This document shows positions 33,923 to 42,994 of a stretch of DNA of 64,000 bases, piece after piece; positions within the stretch are counted from its first letter, which is position 1, and every line of letters starts with the position of its first letter. Below the pieces are notes generated by a model. The model saw nothing but the letters and a program-made list of their open reading frames with translations, searched no databases and had not been told where the DNA came from. This DNA is from QVMG01 sp032073245 (GTDB lineage Bacteria; Bacteroidota; Bacteroidia; Bacteroidales; Tannerellaceae). The translations under genes were made by a program, and so were the position numbers. The stretch is from positions 6,729-70,728 of the forward strand of contig DAMANX010000027.1 in NCBI GenBank assembly GCA_032073245.1, in the 5' to 3' direction.

Positions 33923-34927
33923 ATGATTAAAGTAGGTATTAACGGTTTCGGCCGTATCGGACGTTTGGTTTTCCGTGCTGCACAGACAAGAAATGACATT
34001 GAAGTTGTTGGTATTAACGACTTGATTAGTGTTGAATACATGGAATACATGTTGAAATACGACACTGTTCACGGTAAATTTAACGGTACCGTTGAAGTAA
34101 AAGATGGTAACTTAGTTGTAAACGGTAAATCAATCCGCGTAACTGCTGAAAGAAATCCTGCTGATTTGAAATGGGATGCAATTGGTGCTGAATATGTTGT
34201 TGAATCTACAGGTTTATTCCTGTCTAAAGATACAGCTAAAGCTCACGTTGATGCTGGTGCAAAATATGTTGTTATGTCTGCTCCTTCTAAGGACGACACT
34301 CCAATGTTCGTTTGTGGTGTAAACTTAGATGCTTATGTAAAAGGAACTCAATATGTTTCTAACGCATCTTGTACTACAAACTGTTTGGCTCCTATCGCTA
34401 AAGTATTGAACGACAAGTTCGGTATCACAGACGGTTTAATGACTACAGTACACGCAACTACAGCTACTCAAAAAACTGTAGACGGTCCTTCAGTAAAAGA
34501 CTGGAGAGGTGGACGTGCTGCTGCTGGTAACATCATCCCTTCTTCTACAGGTGCTGCTAAAGCTGTAGGTAAAGTTATTCCTCAGTTAAATGGTAAATTA
34601 ACAGGTATGTCTTTCCGTGTTCCTACTTTAGATGTTTCTGTTGTTGACTTGACAGTTAATTTGGCTAAGTCTGCTACATACGAAGAAATCAAAGCAGCTA
34701 TGAAATCTGCTTCTGAAAACGAATTAAAAGGTATCCTGGGTTACACTGAAGAAGATGTTGTATCTTCTGACTTTATCGGTGACGCTCGTACTTCAATCTT
34801 CGACGCTAAAGCAGGTATTGCTTTGACTGACAAATTCGTTAAAGTTGTATCTTGGTATGACAACGAGTGGGGTTATTCAAACAAAGTGTTGGAATTGATC
34901 GCTCACATGGCAAAAGTAAACGGATAA
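33923..34927 (+). CDS. gapA: Type I glyceraldehyde-3-phosphate dehydrogenase
   Basis: A 334-residue glycolytic enzyme, NAD-dependent. The NAD-binding start is VGINGFGRIGRLVFRA, the catalytic Cys150 is in SNASCTTNC, followed by TVHATTATQKTVDGPS and RGGRAAAGNIIPSSTGAAKAVG, ending in WYDNEWGYSNKVLEL. Full family length. The coding sequence has a narrow codon choice compared with neighbours (for example gct, ggt, aaa, gac repeatedly), as expected for a highly expressed gene. A strong terminator follows. Confidence 0.98.
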   Translation: MIKVGINGFGRIGRLVFRAAQTRNDIEVVGINDLISVEYMEYMLKYDTVHGKFNGTVEVKDGNLVVNGKSIRVTAERNPADLKWDAIGAEYVVESTGLFLSKDTAKAHVDAGAKYVVMSAPSKDDTPMFVCGVNLDAYVKGTQYVSNASCTTNCLAPIAKVLNDKFGITDGLMTTVHATTATQKTVDGPSVKDWRGGRAAAGNIIPSSTGAAKAVGKVIPQLNGKLTGMSFRVPTLDVSVVDLTVNLAKSATYEEIKAAMKSASENELKGILGYTEEDVVSSDFIGDARTSIFDAKAGIALTDKFVKVVSWYDNEWGYSNKVLELIAHMAKVNG

Positions 34928-34943
34928 TTATCCAACTAGATAG

Positions 34944-34979
34944 AAAAAAGCCGCTTCCTTCTGGATGCGGCTTTTTTTT
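34944..34979 (+). terminator. Terminator after gapA
   Basis: AAAAAAGCCGC (34944-34954) pairs with GCGGCTTTTTTTT (34967-34979); the inner TCC/GGA can extend the stem past one mismatch. It has an eight-T tail. Confidence 0.92.
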
Positions 34980-34980
34980 G

Positions 34981-34988
34981 TACCTTTG
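34981..34988 (+). promoter_or_regulatory. -7 promoter box for miaA
   Basis: TACCTTTG, perfect TAnnTTTG, directly behind the gapA terminator and 27 nt before the ATG at 35016. Confidence 0.65.
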
Positions 34989-35015
34989 CTTTGCGTAACG
35001 GTTGAAATTATAAAT

Positions 35016-35930
35016 ATGAACTATCAGCTTATTACAATATTAGGCCCTACAGCTTCTGGCAAAACACCTTTTGCTGCAGCTTTAGCTAATGATCTCAATA
35101 CAGAGATTATTAGCGCTGATTCCCGCCAGATTTATCGGTCAATGGATATTGGAACAGGAAAGGATCTGGCTGATTATATTGTAAACGGTAAGAAAATCCC
35201 ATACCATTTGATAGATATTTGTGATCCGGGATATAAATACAATGTGTTTGAATATCAACATGACTTTCATCGGGCATACGAATCAATCCTACAAAAAGGT
35301 TTGTTACCGATTCTTTGTGGTGGAACAGGGATGTATATAGAAGCTGTTCTCAAAGGATATAAGTTGCTGGATGTTCCTCCCAATCCTGAGTTGAGAGAAT
35401 CATTAAAAAACAAAACGTTGACGCAACTTGAAAGTATTCTGGCATCTTATAAGACCTTACATAATAAAACGGATGTCGACAGTGTTCAACGAGCTATCCG
35501 CGCCATTGAAATTGAAGAATACTATCGTGTAGAAGCTCCTGATATCAATGAATATGAACCGATACATAGCCTCATTATCGGAATAGACTTAGATAGGGAA
35601 TTGCGAAGAGAAAAGATATCAAAACGCTTACGTGCCCGTTTAGATGAAGGTATGATTGATGAAGTGAAAAGTATTCTTGCCACAGGAGTGTCACCTGATG
35701 ACCTAATCTATTATGGCTTAGAATATAAATATCTTACATTATATATTATAGGCCAGTTGACATATCAAGAAATGATTTCACAACTTGAAATTGCAATTCA
35801 TCAGTTTGCTAAGCGACAAATGACCTGGTTTCGGGGTATGGAACGGCGTGGTAACAAAATCCATTGGATTGATGCTACCCTTCCGACAGAAGAAAAGATT
35901 GAAATAACGAAGCAATTGATAATTGGCTAA
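35016..35930 (+). CDS. miaA: tRNA dimethylallyltransferase
   Basis: A 304-residue enzyme that adds the dimethylallyl group to A37 of tRNAs reading UNN codons. The P-loop GPTASGKT is at ~9-16, followed by ISADSRQIYRSMDIGTGKD, PYHLIDI, LCGGTGMYIEAVLKG, and the C-terminal region with QFAKRQMTWFRG. The ATG at 35016 is chosen because an upstream ATG at 34965 lies within the gapA terminator. Typically followed by other genes in variable order; here kdsA. Confidence 0.96.
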   Translation: MNYQLITILGPTASGKTPFAAALANDLNTEIISADSRQIYRSMDIGTGKDLADYIVNGKKIPYHLIDICDPGYKYNVFEYQHDFHRAYESILQKGLLPILCGGTGMYIEAVLKGYKLLDVPPNPELRESLKNKTLTQLESILASYKTLHNKTDVDSVQRAIRAIEIEEYYRVEAPDINEYEPIHSLIIGIDLDRELRREKISKRLRARLDEGMIDEVKSILATGVSPDDLIYYGLEYKYLTLYIIGQLTYQEMISQLEIAIHQFAKRQMTWFRGMERRGNKIHWIDATLPTEEKIEITKQLIIG

Positions 35931-35961
35931 GGCCGATCTTCGATTGATAATTGATAATTAT

Positions 35962-36765
35962 ATGATAACTATAAATGATTTAAAAAGCGACAATTTCTTT
36001 CTGATGGCTGGGCCATGTGTTATTGAAGGAGAAGATATGGCACTTGAGATTGCCGAAAAAATTGTAAAGATCACTGAAAAGCTTTCAATTCCATATATAT
36101 TCAAGGGCTCTTACCGAAAAGCAAATCGTTCCCGTTTAGATTCATTTACGGGGATTGGCGATGAAAAAGCATTGAAGATTCTTCGGAAGGTTAATGAGAC
36201 ATTTGGCATACCCACAGTTACCGATATCCATGAGAACCATGAAGCAGCTATTGCAGCCGAATATGTTGATGTTTTACAGATCCCGGCATTCCTTAGTCGT
36301 CAGACAGATCTTTTGGTAGCTGCTGCTCAAACCGGCAAAATAGTGAATATAAAAAAGGGACAATTCCTCTCCCCTGCTTCTATGCTGTTTGCCGCACAGA
36401 AAGTATTGGATGCGGGTAATAAAAACATTATGCTCACCGACAGAGGTACTTCTTTTGGATACACAGATCTGATTGTGGATTATCGGGGAATTCCACAAAT
36501 GCAGGAATTCGGCTATCCTGTAATTATGGACGTAACACACTCTTTACAGCAACCGAACCAAACATCCGGAGTAACTGGTGGACTTCCGACACTGATTGAA
36601 ACTATTGCCAAAGCTGCAATCGCTGTAGGTGCTGATGGATTATTCATAGAAACCCATCCTCAACCTTGCAAAGCAAAATCCGATGGAGCTAATATGCTAC
36701 AAATAGATTTATTGGAAGGATTACTTCGCAAATTAGTGCGTATTCGCGAAGCCATAAAAGAATAA
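35962..36765 (+). CDS. kdsA: 3-deoxy-8-phosphooctulonate synthase (KDO-8-P synthase)
   Basis: A 267-residue enzyme condensing arabinose-5-phosphate with phosphoenolpyruvate for lipopolysaccharide KDO. Motifs: LMAGPCVIEGED, FKGSYRKANRSR, VDVLQIPAFLSRQTDLL, VNIKKGQFLSP, DVTHSLQQPN and FIETHPQPCKAKSDG. The ATG at 35962 is preferred to 35923, which overlaps miaA. It probably shares the miaA transcript (31-nt gap). Confidence 0.96.
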   Translation: MITINDLKSDNFFLMAGPCVIEGEDMALEIAEKIVKITEKLSIPYIFKGSYRKANRSRLDSFTGIGDEKALKILRKVNETFGIPTVTDIHENHEAAIAAEYVDVLQIPAFLSRQTDLLVAAAQTGKIVNIKKGQFLSPASMLFAAQKVLDAGNKNIMLTDRGTSFGYTDLIVDYRGIPQMQEFGYPVIMDVTHSLQQPNQTSGVTGGLPTLIETIAKAAIAVGADGLFIETHPQPCKAKSDGANMLQIDLLEGLLRKLVRIREAIKE

Positions 36766-36796
36766 TAGATACCCAAAACATTTAGTTTTCATTGAA

Positions 36797-36839
36797 AACG
36801 ATCTTTACTTAGGAATAAACCCGATAAGTAAAGGTCGTT
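36797..36839. terminator. Hairpin between convergent kdsA and the M81 peptidase gene
   Basis: AACGATCTTTACTTA (36797-36811) and TAAGTAAAGGTCGTT (36825-36839) form a 15-bp stem in which the only non-Watson-Crick position is a G-U pair on the plus strand. There is no strong T-run, so termination strength is uncertain. Confidence 0.55.
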
Positions 36840-36858
36840 AACATATTATTATTCAAAT

Positions 36859-38406
36859 TTATTTTGCCACAAACGGCACCAATTTAGCCGAAAGATCAGG
36901 CATTGGCATATCTCTGTCCAAAGGATACATGGGGCGTTCAATACGTTTATAAGGCAAGCCTAAAAGATCCTGATTCACCCCACCTACAGTAAGAGCCATC
37001 GTCCAATCAGCTTGCATATCATATAGTTCAGGTTCCAGGTATCCTATCTTTACAACTACGACATCGGCTTCACGGGGTTTCAGATTTAATTTTGTAAATT
37101 CACTCTCACGGTGGAAACCTTTTCTTACTTCCGTAACGATTACATATACACTACCTATTTTAACTGCGACTTCGGAGTTGTTTGCATTGTCGTATATAGC
37201 TGTTACCGTTCCCGATAATTTAACAGGAGGGGCAAAACGATCATCTACTTTTGCGCCAGCATATCCTTCGATCTTATTTCCAACTCCTACTTCTTTTGCT
37301 TTTTTTACAAATTCAGGGCCGGGGATAGAAGCATAAATAAGAGTAGGCCCATTCTCAGATTTGAATTCCTCACGTTTCAATATCTCTGTAATTGTCCATG
37401 TAACATCGCCGGCTCCACCTGCAGTTGGATTGTCACCTGTATCACTGATAAAATATGGTTTTTTTGAACTAGTTAATGCTTTGGCAAGGCATTCATCCAA
37501 AGTCCCTACGGGAGCTACAAATTCAAACTGATGACGCACGCTCCAGAAATGATGAGCCAGATATTCTGCCGTACGTACAACCATATCTTTATCGTCACCT
37601 GTAACCATCACAGTTGCCCTATTACGCGGTTCGTCTGACCAGGCATAACCGATCCATATTGCAGCGTCGATAATACCTTCCTGAGCCGCAGCTGGAGCAA
37701 CGGCAGCATAGAGTGATTTAGCGGGTTCCACCCGTGTACTCGTTTGTTCTCCGGGAAGTAAGATAGGTACAGGGATCCATGCTTTATAAGTCGGACGGCC
37801 TTTTCCTGATTCAAGTCGTTCGATCAGATTATATACGGCTCTTTCTTTGGATTCCATTGTGTCTTCATGGGGAGCCATACGGTAACAGGTCATTAAATCA
37901 GTGTTTTCTGCTAGTGTCCAACTTACATTTCCATGCAAATCCATGCATGTAGATATAATAGGTTCTTTTCCTATGACTTCCCGGATTCTGAGAATAAGAT
38001 CACCTTCGGGATCATCCAAATCAACCACACTCATTGCCCCATGAATATCAAAAAACAAAGCATCATAAGGAGCATTTGCTTTTAATAAATCAAGTGTTTG
38101 CTTCACAAGTGATTCATAAGTTTCTCGTGTTACAGCCCCTCCGGGAGTTGTATTCGCAGTCATAGCAGGAAGCCACTCGGCCTTTTCACGCAACGGATTG
38201 CCCGGATGAAGAAAAGGATAAGAATTAAGCAATACATCTCCCGAACGTTTATTGAATGCCTCCTCTGTGGTTAATGCCGGAGAAAATGTACTCGATTCGA
38301 TCCGCAATCCGGCAATACCGATACGCGGTCTTTTCTGAGCGCTAACAGCAAAGGACATTAATCCTACAATAAGAGTAAGTAATAGAAGTTTTCTTTGTGT
38401 TTTCAT
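36859..38406 (-). CDS. M81-family metallopeptidase (MlrC-like), exported
   Basis: A 515-residue protein with a signal peptide (SFAVSAQ). The start at 38406 is chosen over 38442 because it puts the basic n-region first (MKTQRKLLLL). The body shows MlrC features: GIAGLRIESSTFSP, LFFDIHGAMSV, ISTCMDLHGNVSW, YRMAPHEDT, FISDTGDNPTAGGAGDVT. MlrC is named for microcystin breakdown, but in gut bacteria the substrate is unknown. It lies 42 nt after the stop of the upstream permease gene on the same strand. Confidence 0.85.
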   Translation of the reverse strand: MKTQRKLLLLTLIVGLMSFAVSAQKRPRIGIAGLRIESSTFSPALTTEEAFNKRSGDVLLNSYPFLHPGNPLREKAEWLPAMTANTTPGGAVTRETYESLVKQTLDLLKANAPYDALFFDIHGAMSVVDLDDPEGDLILRIREVIGKEPIISTCMDLHGNVSWTLAENTDLMTCYRMAPHEDTMESKERAVYNLIERLESGKGRPTYKAWIPVPILLPGEQTSTRVEPAKSLYAAVAPAAAQEGIIDAAIWIGYAWSDEPRNRATVMVTGDDKDMVVRTAEYLAHHFWSVRHQFEFVAPVGTLDECLAKALTSSKKPYFISDTGDNPTAGGAGDVTWTITEILKREEFKSENGPTLIYASIPGPEFVKKAKEVGVGNKIEGYAGAKVDDRFAPPVKLSGTVTAIYDNANNSEVAVKIGSVYVIVTEVRKGFHRESEFTKLNLKPREADVVVVKIGYLEPELYDMQADWTMALTVGGVNQDLLGLPYKRIERPMYPLDRDMPMPDLSAKLVPFVAK

Positions 38407-38430
38407 ACATTGTTTAGTTGATTGAATACA

Positions 38431-38438
38431 CAAAATTA
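38431..38438 (-). promoter_or_regulatory. Possible -7 box for the M81 peptidase gene
   Basis: The minus strand reads TAATTTTG (TAnnTTTG), 25 nt before the ATG at 38406 and within the 42-nt gap after the permease gene. Chance matches are easy in AT-rich DNA. Confidence 0.35.
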
Positions 38439-38448
38439 ACATAACTTT

Positions 38449-40788
38449 TTAATCCGCCTTTATACTGGTTACCGGATTTGCATTTGCTGCTTTATAGCTT
38501 TGCCAAAAGACTGTTATAAATGAGATAATTAAACAAAACAGGCCGGAAATGATAAAGAATACAACACTTAATGATATCCGGTATGAATAAGCCGATAACC
38601 AGTCCTTCATTATATACCATATAATAGGTGTCGCAATTACAAAGGCTACAAGTACATAATTCAGGAATGTACCTACCAGGCGAGTAAGTATTTCTTTATT
38701 GGTAGAACCGAACACCTTCCTCACCCCTATTTCGCGTGAACGTTGTTGTATGAAATAAGTCGACATTGCCAATAAACCCAATAATGAAAGAATTATTGCA
38801 ATTGCAGAAAAGAGGCTGACAATTTGAGTGGTTCTTCTCATATTAGAAAAAGACTCTTCAACCTGCTTATCCACAAATTGTCCGGGAAATTCCAGGCGCG
38901 TTATACGTTCATATACATCTTTTACCTCTTGATATCCTTTATATGGGTCTCCCTGTACTTCTACAAGTATATTCCAGGCATAAATATTTTCTCTTTTCTT
39001 AAATCTGAAAAGAACAGGTTGCTGTCCATGTAAGATATTATTCAACTGGAAATCTTTTATAATACCTGCGATAGGTACATTGGGTTGATAGTAAGTAAAA
39101 GTGACGGCATCTTCCGGTAAGTTCTCTTCTTTCAGTGCATACTGATTCAAATAGTAAGCATTATCAGCTGTCACATTGTTTTCCCTGATTATTTCAATAC
39201 CCAACATTGAGATAAAAGCCGAATCACCACCCAAAGTTTGAAAACTAATTGATCTTCCTTCAAAATCAATCGTATTATTATTTCCTCGGTTAAAAGGAGT
39301 TCCTTCACAAAGAGAGACTTGTTTTACAGAAGATAGTTGCTCCAGTTCACTGGCGATAGTTTTTGCCAGCTTATTATCACTCAAATCCATGACGGAAATA
39401 TCAATAATATTGGTAGTATTATAACCTAAAGGAGCATTTATCAAATGATTTACCTGAGTAACCATAATAATAGCAGCAGCAATGAGCGCGATGGTAATAG
39501 CATTCTGAAAAGTAATAAAGAATTTACTGAATACCATCTTTGTTTTCTGACGGAAAGTTCCTTTTACAACGTCTACTGCTTTTGTTCTGGATATAAGAAT
39601 AGCCGGCAGTAATCCTGAAAAACTCCCTATTGCTAAAACGACTAATATCGTAATTAAAATATTCGTGCCGGTGAAAGCGCCCGCAAGATCAATCTTTGTC
39701 TCTAATAGTTTATTGGCAAAAGGTAAAAACAAAAAGGCCAGAAGTAGTCCGAATATAAAAGAGATAAAAGTCAACAACGTAGACTCCATCATCAAACGAC
39801 TGAACAGATTCATGCGAGATGAACCCAGTAGTTGTCTGGTAGCCATTTCTTTTGCACGGAAACCTGTTTGTGCAACAGTTAGATTTATATAATTAATAAT
39901 GGCAAAAATAAGGATCAGAATACCTACTGACAGCAAAATATTGACGAGCTTCTTATCTCCTTTATTAGTCATATAACCATCATAATCAGAAAAATAAGCT
40001 TCCCTCAAAGGAATAAAAACTACTTCCTTTACAACTTCACGTTCGTAAAACCAATAAAGGCCTTTGAAATAATCCCGCACATCATCTGCCTTTGAAGCTA
40101 AAGAAGAACCTTCTCTTTCCAAAACAAACACATTGGCAGATAGGGCATTATTATATGTATTACCATCCATATCTCCTCTGAAATAACGGAGATTTTCATT
40201 GCGTACAAGCAAGTCACTATAGAAAATAACTGAATTACTGATATCTTTCATTATACCATTTACCGTTACATTTACTGAATCATTGAGTTGAATAACCTTT
40301 CCCATCGGGTCTTCTCCGGGAAATAATTTATGAGCAAAGGTCTGAGAGATAACAGCATCATTACGGGCGGCTAAAACCTGATCTTTATTTCCATTCACAA
40401 GCTCAAAAGAGAAAAACCGGAAGAAATTTTCATTGACAAACTGCACTTGTGCATTAAACATATTACTTTCAGAAGTAACCGGCATATTATTAGTTCCCGT
40501 CAGGAGAATCGCACCGGTAACAGTAGATACATCTTCAATCTCAGGATAACGTTCTTTTATCTTTTCTCCCAGGCCAAAAGAAGACATAAGAAATTCCTCA
40601 TTCCCCAGCATATATATACGCTCTGAATTCTGATGAAAACGGTCTGTTGAAAGCTCCTGAATAGTATAAGTGACTATCAGGATAACAAACATCAGTGATA
40701 CAGAAAGGCCAAAGATATCAATAGCCGTATATGCCTTATTTTTGCTGAGAAACCTCAGAAATGAATTAAACTTAAATAGATTATTCAT
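38449..40788 (-). CDS. FtsX/MacB-like ABC transporter permease, without adjacent ATPase
   Basis: A 779-residue membrane protein with two FtsX-like halves. An N-terminal TM helix (FGLSVSLMFVILIVTYTI) precedes a large periplasmic MacB-PCD-like domain; then three TMs (~285-400), a second TM/periplasmic unit, and three C-terminal TMs with the family motif IQQRSREIGVRKVFGS. These permeases usually export lipoproteins, toxins or signalling peptides, or transmit mechanical signals, and need an ATPase subunit. None is encoded beside it, so it must use one encoded elsewhere or be one of several paralogues. Bacteroidota genomes often carry such orphan copies. Confidence 0.88.
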   Translation of the reverse strand: MNNLFKFNSFLRFLSKNKAYTAIDIFGLSVSLMFVILIVTYTIQELSTDRFHQNSERIYMLGNEEFLMSSFGLGEKIKERYPEIEDVSTVTGAILLTGTNNMPVTSESNMFNAQVQFVNENFFRFFSFELVNGNKDQVLAARNDAVISQTFAHKLFPGEDPMGKVIQLNDSVNVTVNGIMKDISNSVIFYSDLLVRNENLRYFRGDMDGNTYNNALSANVFVLEREGSSLASKADDVRDYFKGLYWFYEREVVKEVVFIPLREAYFSDYDGYMTNKGDKKLVNILLSVGILILIFAIINYINLTVAQTGFRAKEMATRQLLGSSRMNLFSRLMMESTLLTFISFIFGLLLAFLFLPFANKLLETKIDLAGAFTGTNILITILVVLAIGSFSGLLPAILISRTKAVDVVKGTFRQKTKMVFSKFFITFQNAITIALIAAAIIMVTQVNHLINAPLGYNTTNIIDISVMDLSDNKLAKTIASELEQLSSVKQVSLCEGTPFNRGNNNTIDFEGRSISFQTLGGDSAFISMLGIEIIRENNVTADNAYYLNQYALKEENLPEDAVTFTYYQPNVPIAGIIKDFQLNNILHGQQPVLFRFKKRENIYAWNILVEVQGDPYKGYQEVKDVYERITRLEFPGQFVDKQVEESFSNMRRTTQIVSLFSAIAIILSLLGLLAMSTYFIQQRSREIGVRKVFGSTNKEILTRLVGTFLNYVLVAFVIATPIIWYIMKDWLSAYSYRISLSVVFFIISGLFCLIISFITVFWQSYKAANANPVTSIKAD

Positions 40789-40944
40789 CGCTTAAATTGT
40801 TAAAGAATTTAATCATGCTTAATTATCTTCTCATCAATCAAATAATATGCCAAAGACAATAAAAGGCTTATTGTGTGGAGAGTAAATAAACAAAGAACAT
40901 ATGACTATGTCCATTTTTTAGACAATGTTGTAAAATAATTAGAC

Positions 40945-40975
40945 ATAAAAAAATGCGGATCTGACGACCCGCATT
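40945..40975 (-). terminator. Terminator after the outer-membrane barrel gene
   Basis: On the minus strand AATGCGGGTC pairs with GATCCGCATT (one mismatch), followed by a T-run. It ends the 41028-41537 gene. Confidence 0.75.
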
Positions 40976-41027
40976 ATATCTACAATTGGAAAAGCTTTTA
41001 TACTTTACCCAAATCTATTTCCGTTTT

Positions 41028-41537
41028 TTAGAAATTAACACCAATACCTACAGACAAACCAAATTGAGAAATGTCTTTAGCTGTATCGCCGAAACCTTTT
41101 TTGAAATAAACAGCTGGTTCGAAGAATACATTTTCAGAAATATAGATGTCATAACCTACTTCTATTTTACCGAAGCTAGCCATATCAACGTCTTTCTGTT
41201 TTAAACCTTCGTAAGCCAAACCTCCATAAAGGCCATTTACAATGTAGTATTTTCCACCTACTGTAAATGCAAATGAATTTGTTTTTTCGTCACCAAATTT
41301 CTCATAGTCGAAACCTAAACCAGCTGTAATAGCCAGGTTATCAATCACGAAATAAGAACCTTTCGCCATAATTCCAAAATTAATAAGAGAATCATCTACA
41401 TCTTTAATCTTTGTTACACCAAAGTCTAAACCGGTTACATTAGCAGAAAGTGTTTTAGTACCTTTTGTAAACTGTTGCGCATTTGCTGCAACCCCACCTA
41501 ACACCATCACAATTACTAGTAATACTACTTTTTTCAT
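41028..41537 (-). CDS. Outer-membrane beta-barrel protein (OmpA-barrel/OMP_b-brl-like)
   Basis: A 169-residue protein with a signal peptide (VLGGVAANAQ) and alternating hydrophobic strands: YFVIDNLAITAGLGF, SFAFTVGGKYYIV, VFFEPAVYFKKGFG. It ends SVGIGVNF with a C-terminal Phe typical of BAM substrates. About eight strands can be drawn, so it is a small, probably non-channel barrel. It has its own strong promoter and terminator. The function is unknown. Confidence 0.85.
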   Translation of the reverse strand: MKKVVLLVIVMVLGGVAANAQQFTKGTKTLSANVTGLDFGVTKIKDVDDSLINFGIMAKGSYFVIDNLAITAGLGFDYEKFGDEKTNSFAFTVGGKYYIVNGLYGGLAYEGLKQKDVDMASFGKIEVGYDIYISENVFFEPAVYFKKGFGDTAKDISQFGLSVGIGVNF

Positions 41538-41570
41538 CTTTTTGTTATTAAATTGTTATTAAATCGGGCG

Positions 41571-41578
41571 CAAAGGTA
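41571..41578 (-). promoter_or_regulatory. -7 promoter box for the outer-membrane barrel gene
   Basis: The minus strand reads TACCTTTG (perfect TAnnTTTG), ending 33 nt before the ATG at 41537. Confidence 0.65.
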
Positions 41579-41943
41579 GAACATATTTTGATATTTTAAA
41601 CACTTGCCTATCATTATGAAAAAAATCTTCCATTTTTAACTTAAACGTATATTTTACATAGAACGGGTTATTTTACCAAAAGAACTAACACAGAATCAGA
41701 CTACTTACAGTATGATTTTCCTTCACAGAGAACAAACTTCGTTTTCTCTTTAAAACTCGATATAATAGTACCTAACCTTCATGTTTATAAACAATTAATA
41801 GCGTTAACATTTAAAATTAAAAAACATTTGCAATATGGCTATTTTCAATCTTCATTTTTATCAATTTTAACTATTCAGGCATCTCCATTTACAGAGATTT
41901 AATTGATGATTTGATTAGTTGGTGGAAAAGAATATCAGAATGG
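41579..41943. other. AT-rich intergenic stretch without recognisable features
   Basis: Between the barrel promoter and the end of the Fic gene (minus strand, ending 41944) I see no ORF of useful size, no clear hairpin terminator, and no repeat shared with the rest of the window. Confidence 0.6.
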
Positions 41944-42729
41944 TCATTCAAAATCTATGCTGTTAGGCAGCATACTCAAAAAATCTACAACTTTAGTTTG
42001 GTTTAACGTTTCATACTCTAAACCTGTAATTGCCAAACTTCGATAGTATTCTTTAAGGTTAGAGTAATAGTATTTCTCCGACTTAATTCGCCAATATTCT
42101 TTGCCCAATTTAGATGTTATAAACCATTTTTCAATAAGTCTGGCTAATCTTCCATTTCCATCTTGCATAGGATGGATCTTAACGAACATAAAATGAATAA
42201 GCGATGCGTAATAAAATACATCTTCTATTGCGAGATCTGCATTTAGTAATATTTCTATATCACTAAAAAGCTTCTCTATTTCTGATTCAACTAATGAAGG
42301 TTCACAAGCTACATAAGCTATCTTATCTTTATCATCCATTACAAACATTATACTATTCCGAAGTTCTCCTCTCGCAGAAGGAGAAAGTAAATGTTTACTT
42401 AGTATTCTATGAGCTTCCATTGCATTCTCAAATGTAAACTTATGAGATTGTGCATATTGGTAAGCCTCAAATAAGTCGTCAGCTTTTTTAGTGTAATCTA
42501 CTTCATAAGGAACTTTGTAAAACTTATGTTTCACATAGCTGTCTAACTCAATATCTTCACCTTCTATCTTAGATGAATAGACAGATGCAACAGAATTGTA
42601 GAAGTCAAAAGGTTTTACATTAGGTAAAGTACTTTCTTTGGGCAAAGAAATATTCGTCCAATCTATCTTTACAGTCTCTTTATAGATCGCAAGTAAAGAG
42701 GTATCCAATAATTTTAGTTGTTTTACCAT
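41944..42729 (-). CDS. Fic-domain protein (AMPylation-type), class II
   Basis: A 261-residue Fic protein, a family that transfers AMP or related groups from nucleotides to target hydroxyls. The active-site loop is HPMQDGNGRLARL, the core HPFx(D/E)GNGR with Met in place of Phe. An N-terminal inhibitory helix motif S52-SKI-E56-G57 marks the class II, self-inhibited form. The start at 42729 is chosen over 42831 because the longer frame reads through tRNA-Pro. It begins 61 nt after the tRNA and could be read from the tRNA promoter. There is no antitoxin-like partner; the inhibition is built in. The target is unknown. Confidence 0.88.
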   Translation of the reverse strand: MVKQLKLLDTSLLAIYKETVKIDWTNISLPKESTLPNVKPFDFYNSVASVYSSKIEGEDIELDSYVKHKFYKVPYEVDYTKKADDLFEAYQYAQSHKFTFENAMEAHRILSKHLLSPSARGELRNSIMFVMDDKDKIAYVACEPSLVESEIEKLFSDIEILLNADLAIEDVFYYASLIHFMFVKIHPMQDGNGRLARLIEKWFITSKLGKEYWRIKSEKYYYSNLKEYYRSLAITGLEYETLNQTKVVDFLSMLPNSIDFE

Positions 42730-42790
42730 AAGATGAAAGTAAAACAAAAAAGTCAGAAAAGTTTTGTTCAACTCTCTGACTTTTTGATTG

Positions 42791-42865
42791 TCGGGGTACC
42801 AGGATTCGAACCTGGGACCCCCTGCTCCCAAAGCAGGTGCGCTAACCGGACTGCGCTACACCCCG
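42791..42865 (-). tRNA. tRNA-Pro, anticodon TGG
   Basis: The minus strand folds as a 75-nt cloverleaf. A 7-bp acceptor stem pairs CGGGGTG with TACCCCG (one G-U), with discriminator A. The D arm is GTAGCGCAGTCCGGTTAGCGC. The anticodon stem-loop is CCTGC-TTTGGGA-GCAGG with anticodon TGG. The T arm includes GGTTCGAATCC. No CCA is encoded. Confidence 0.96.
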
Positions 42866-42910
42866 AAAACTATTACCCGAAAGTGATAGGCATTATTGTC
42901 TAATGCGGTG

Positions 42911-42918
42911 CAAAGGTA
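42911..42918 (-). promoter_or_regulatory. -7 promoter box for tRNA-Pro (and possibly fic)
   Basis: The minus strand reads TACCTTTG (perfect TAnnTTTG), ending 45 nt upstream of the tRNA 5' end and giving a processed leader of ~40 nt. Confidence 0.6.
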
Positions 42919-42994
42919 GAGTTTTATTTTAAAAAGAAAAATTATTTGCGGTTTTTTTACAACAAAAAGAAGAGAAAGAGGTAGGAGACATATA

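Noticed and set aside
34965..35015. Longer miaA start at 34965
   Set aside because: It would lie inside the gapA terminator and upstream of the miaA promoter box; the ATG at 35016 gives the normal N-terminus.
42730..42831. N-terminal extension of the Fic protein
   Set aside because: The longer frame reads through the T arm and 3' end of tRNA-Pro. The ATG at 42729 gives a normal Fic start.
42791..42865. Genomic-island attachment site at tRNA-Pro
   Set aside because: No integrase gene and no second copy of the tRNA 3' end were seen in the window.
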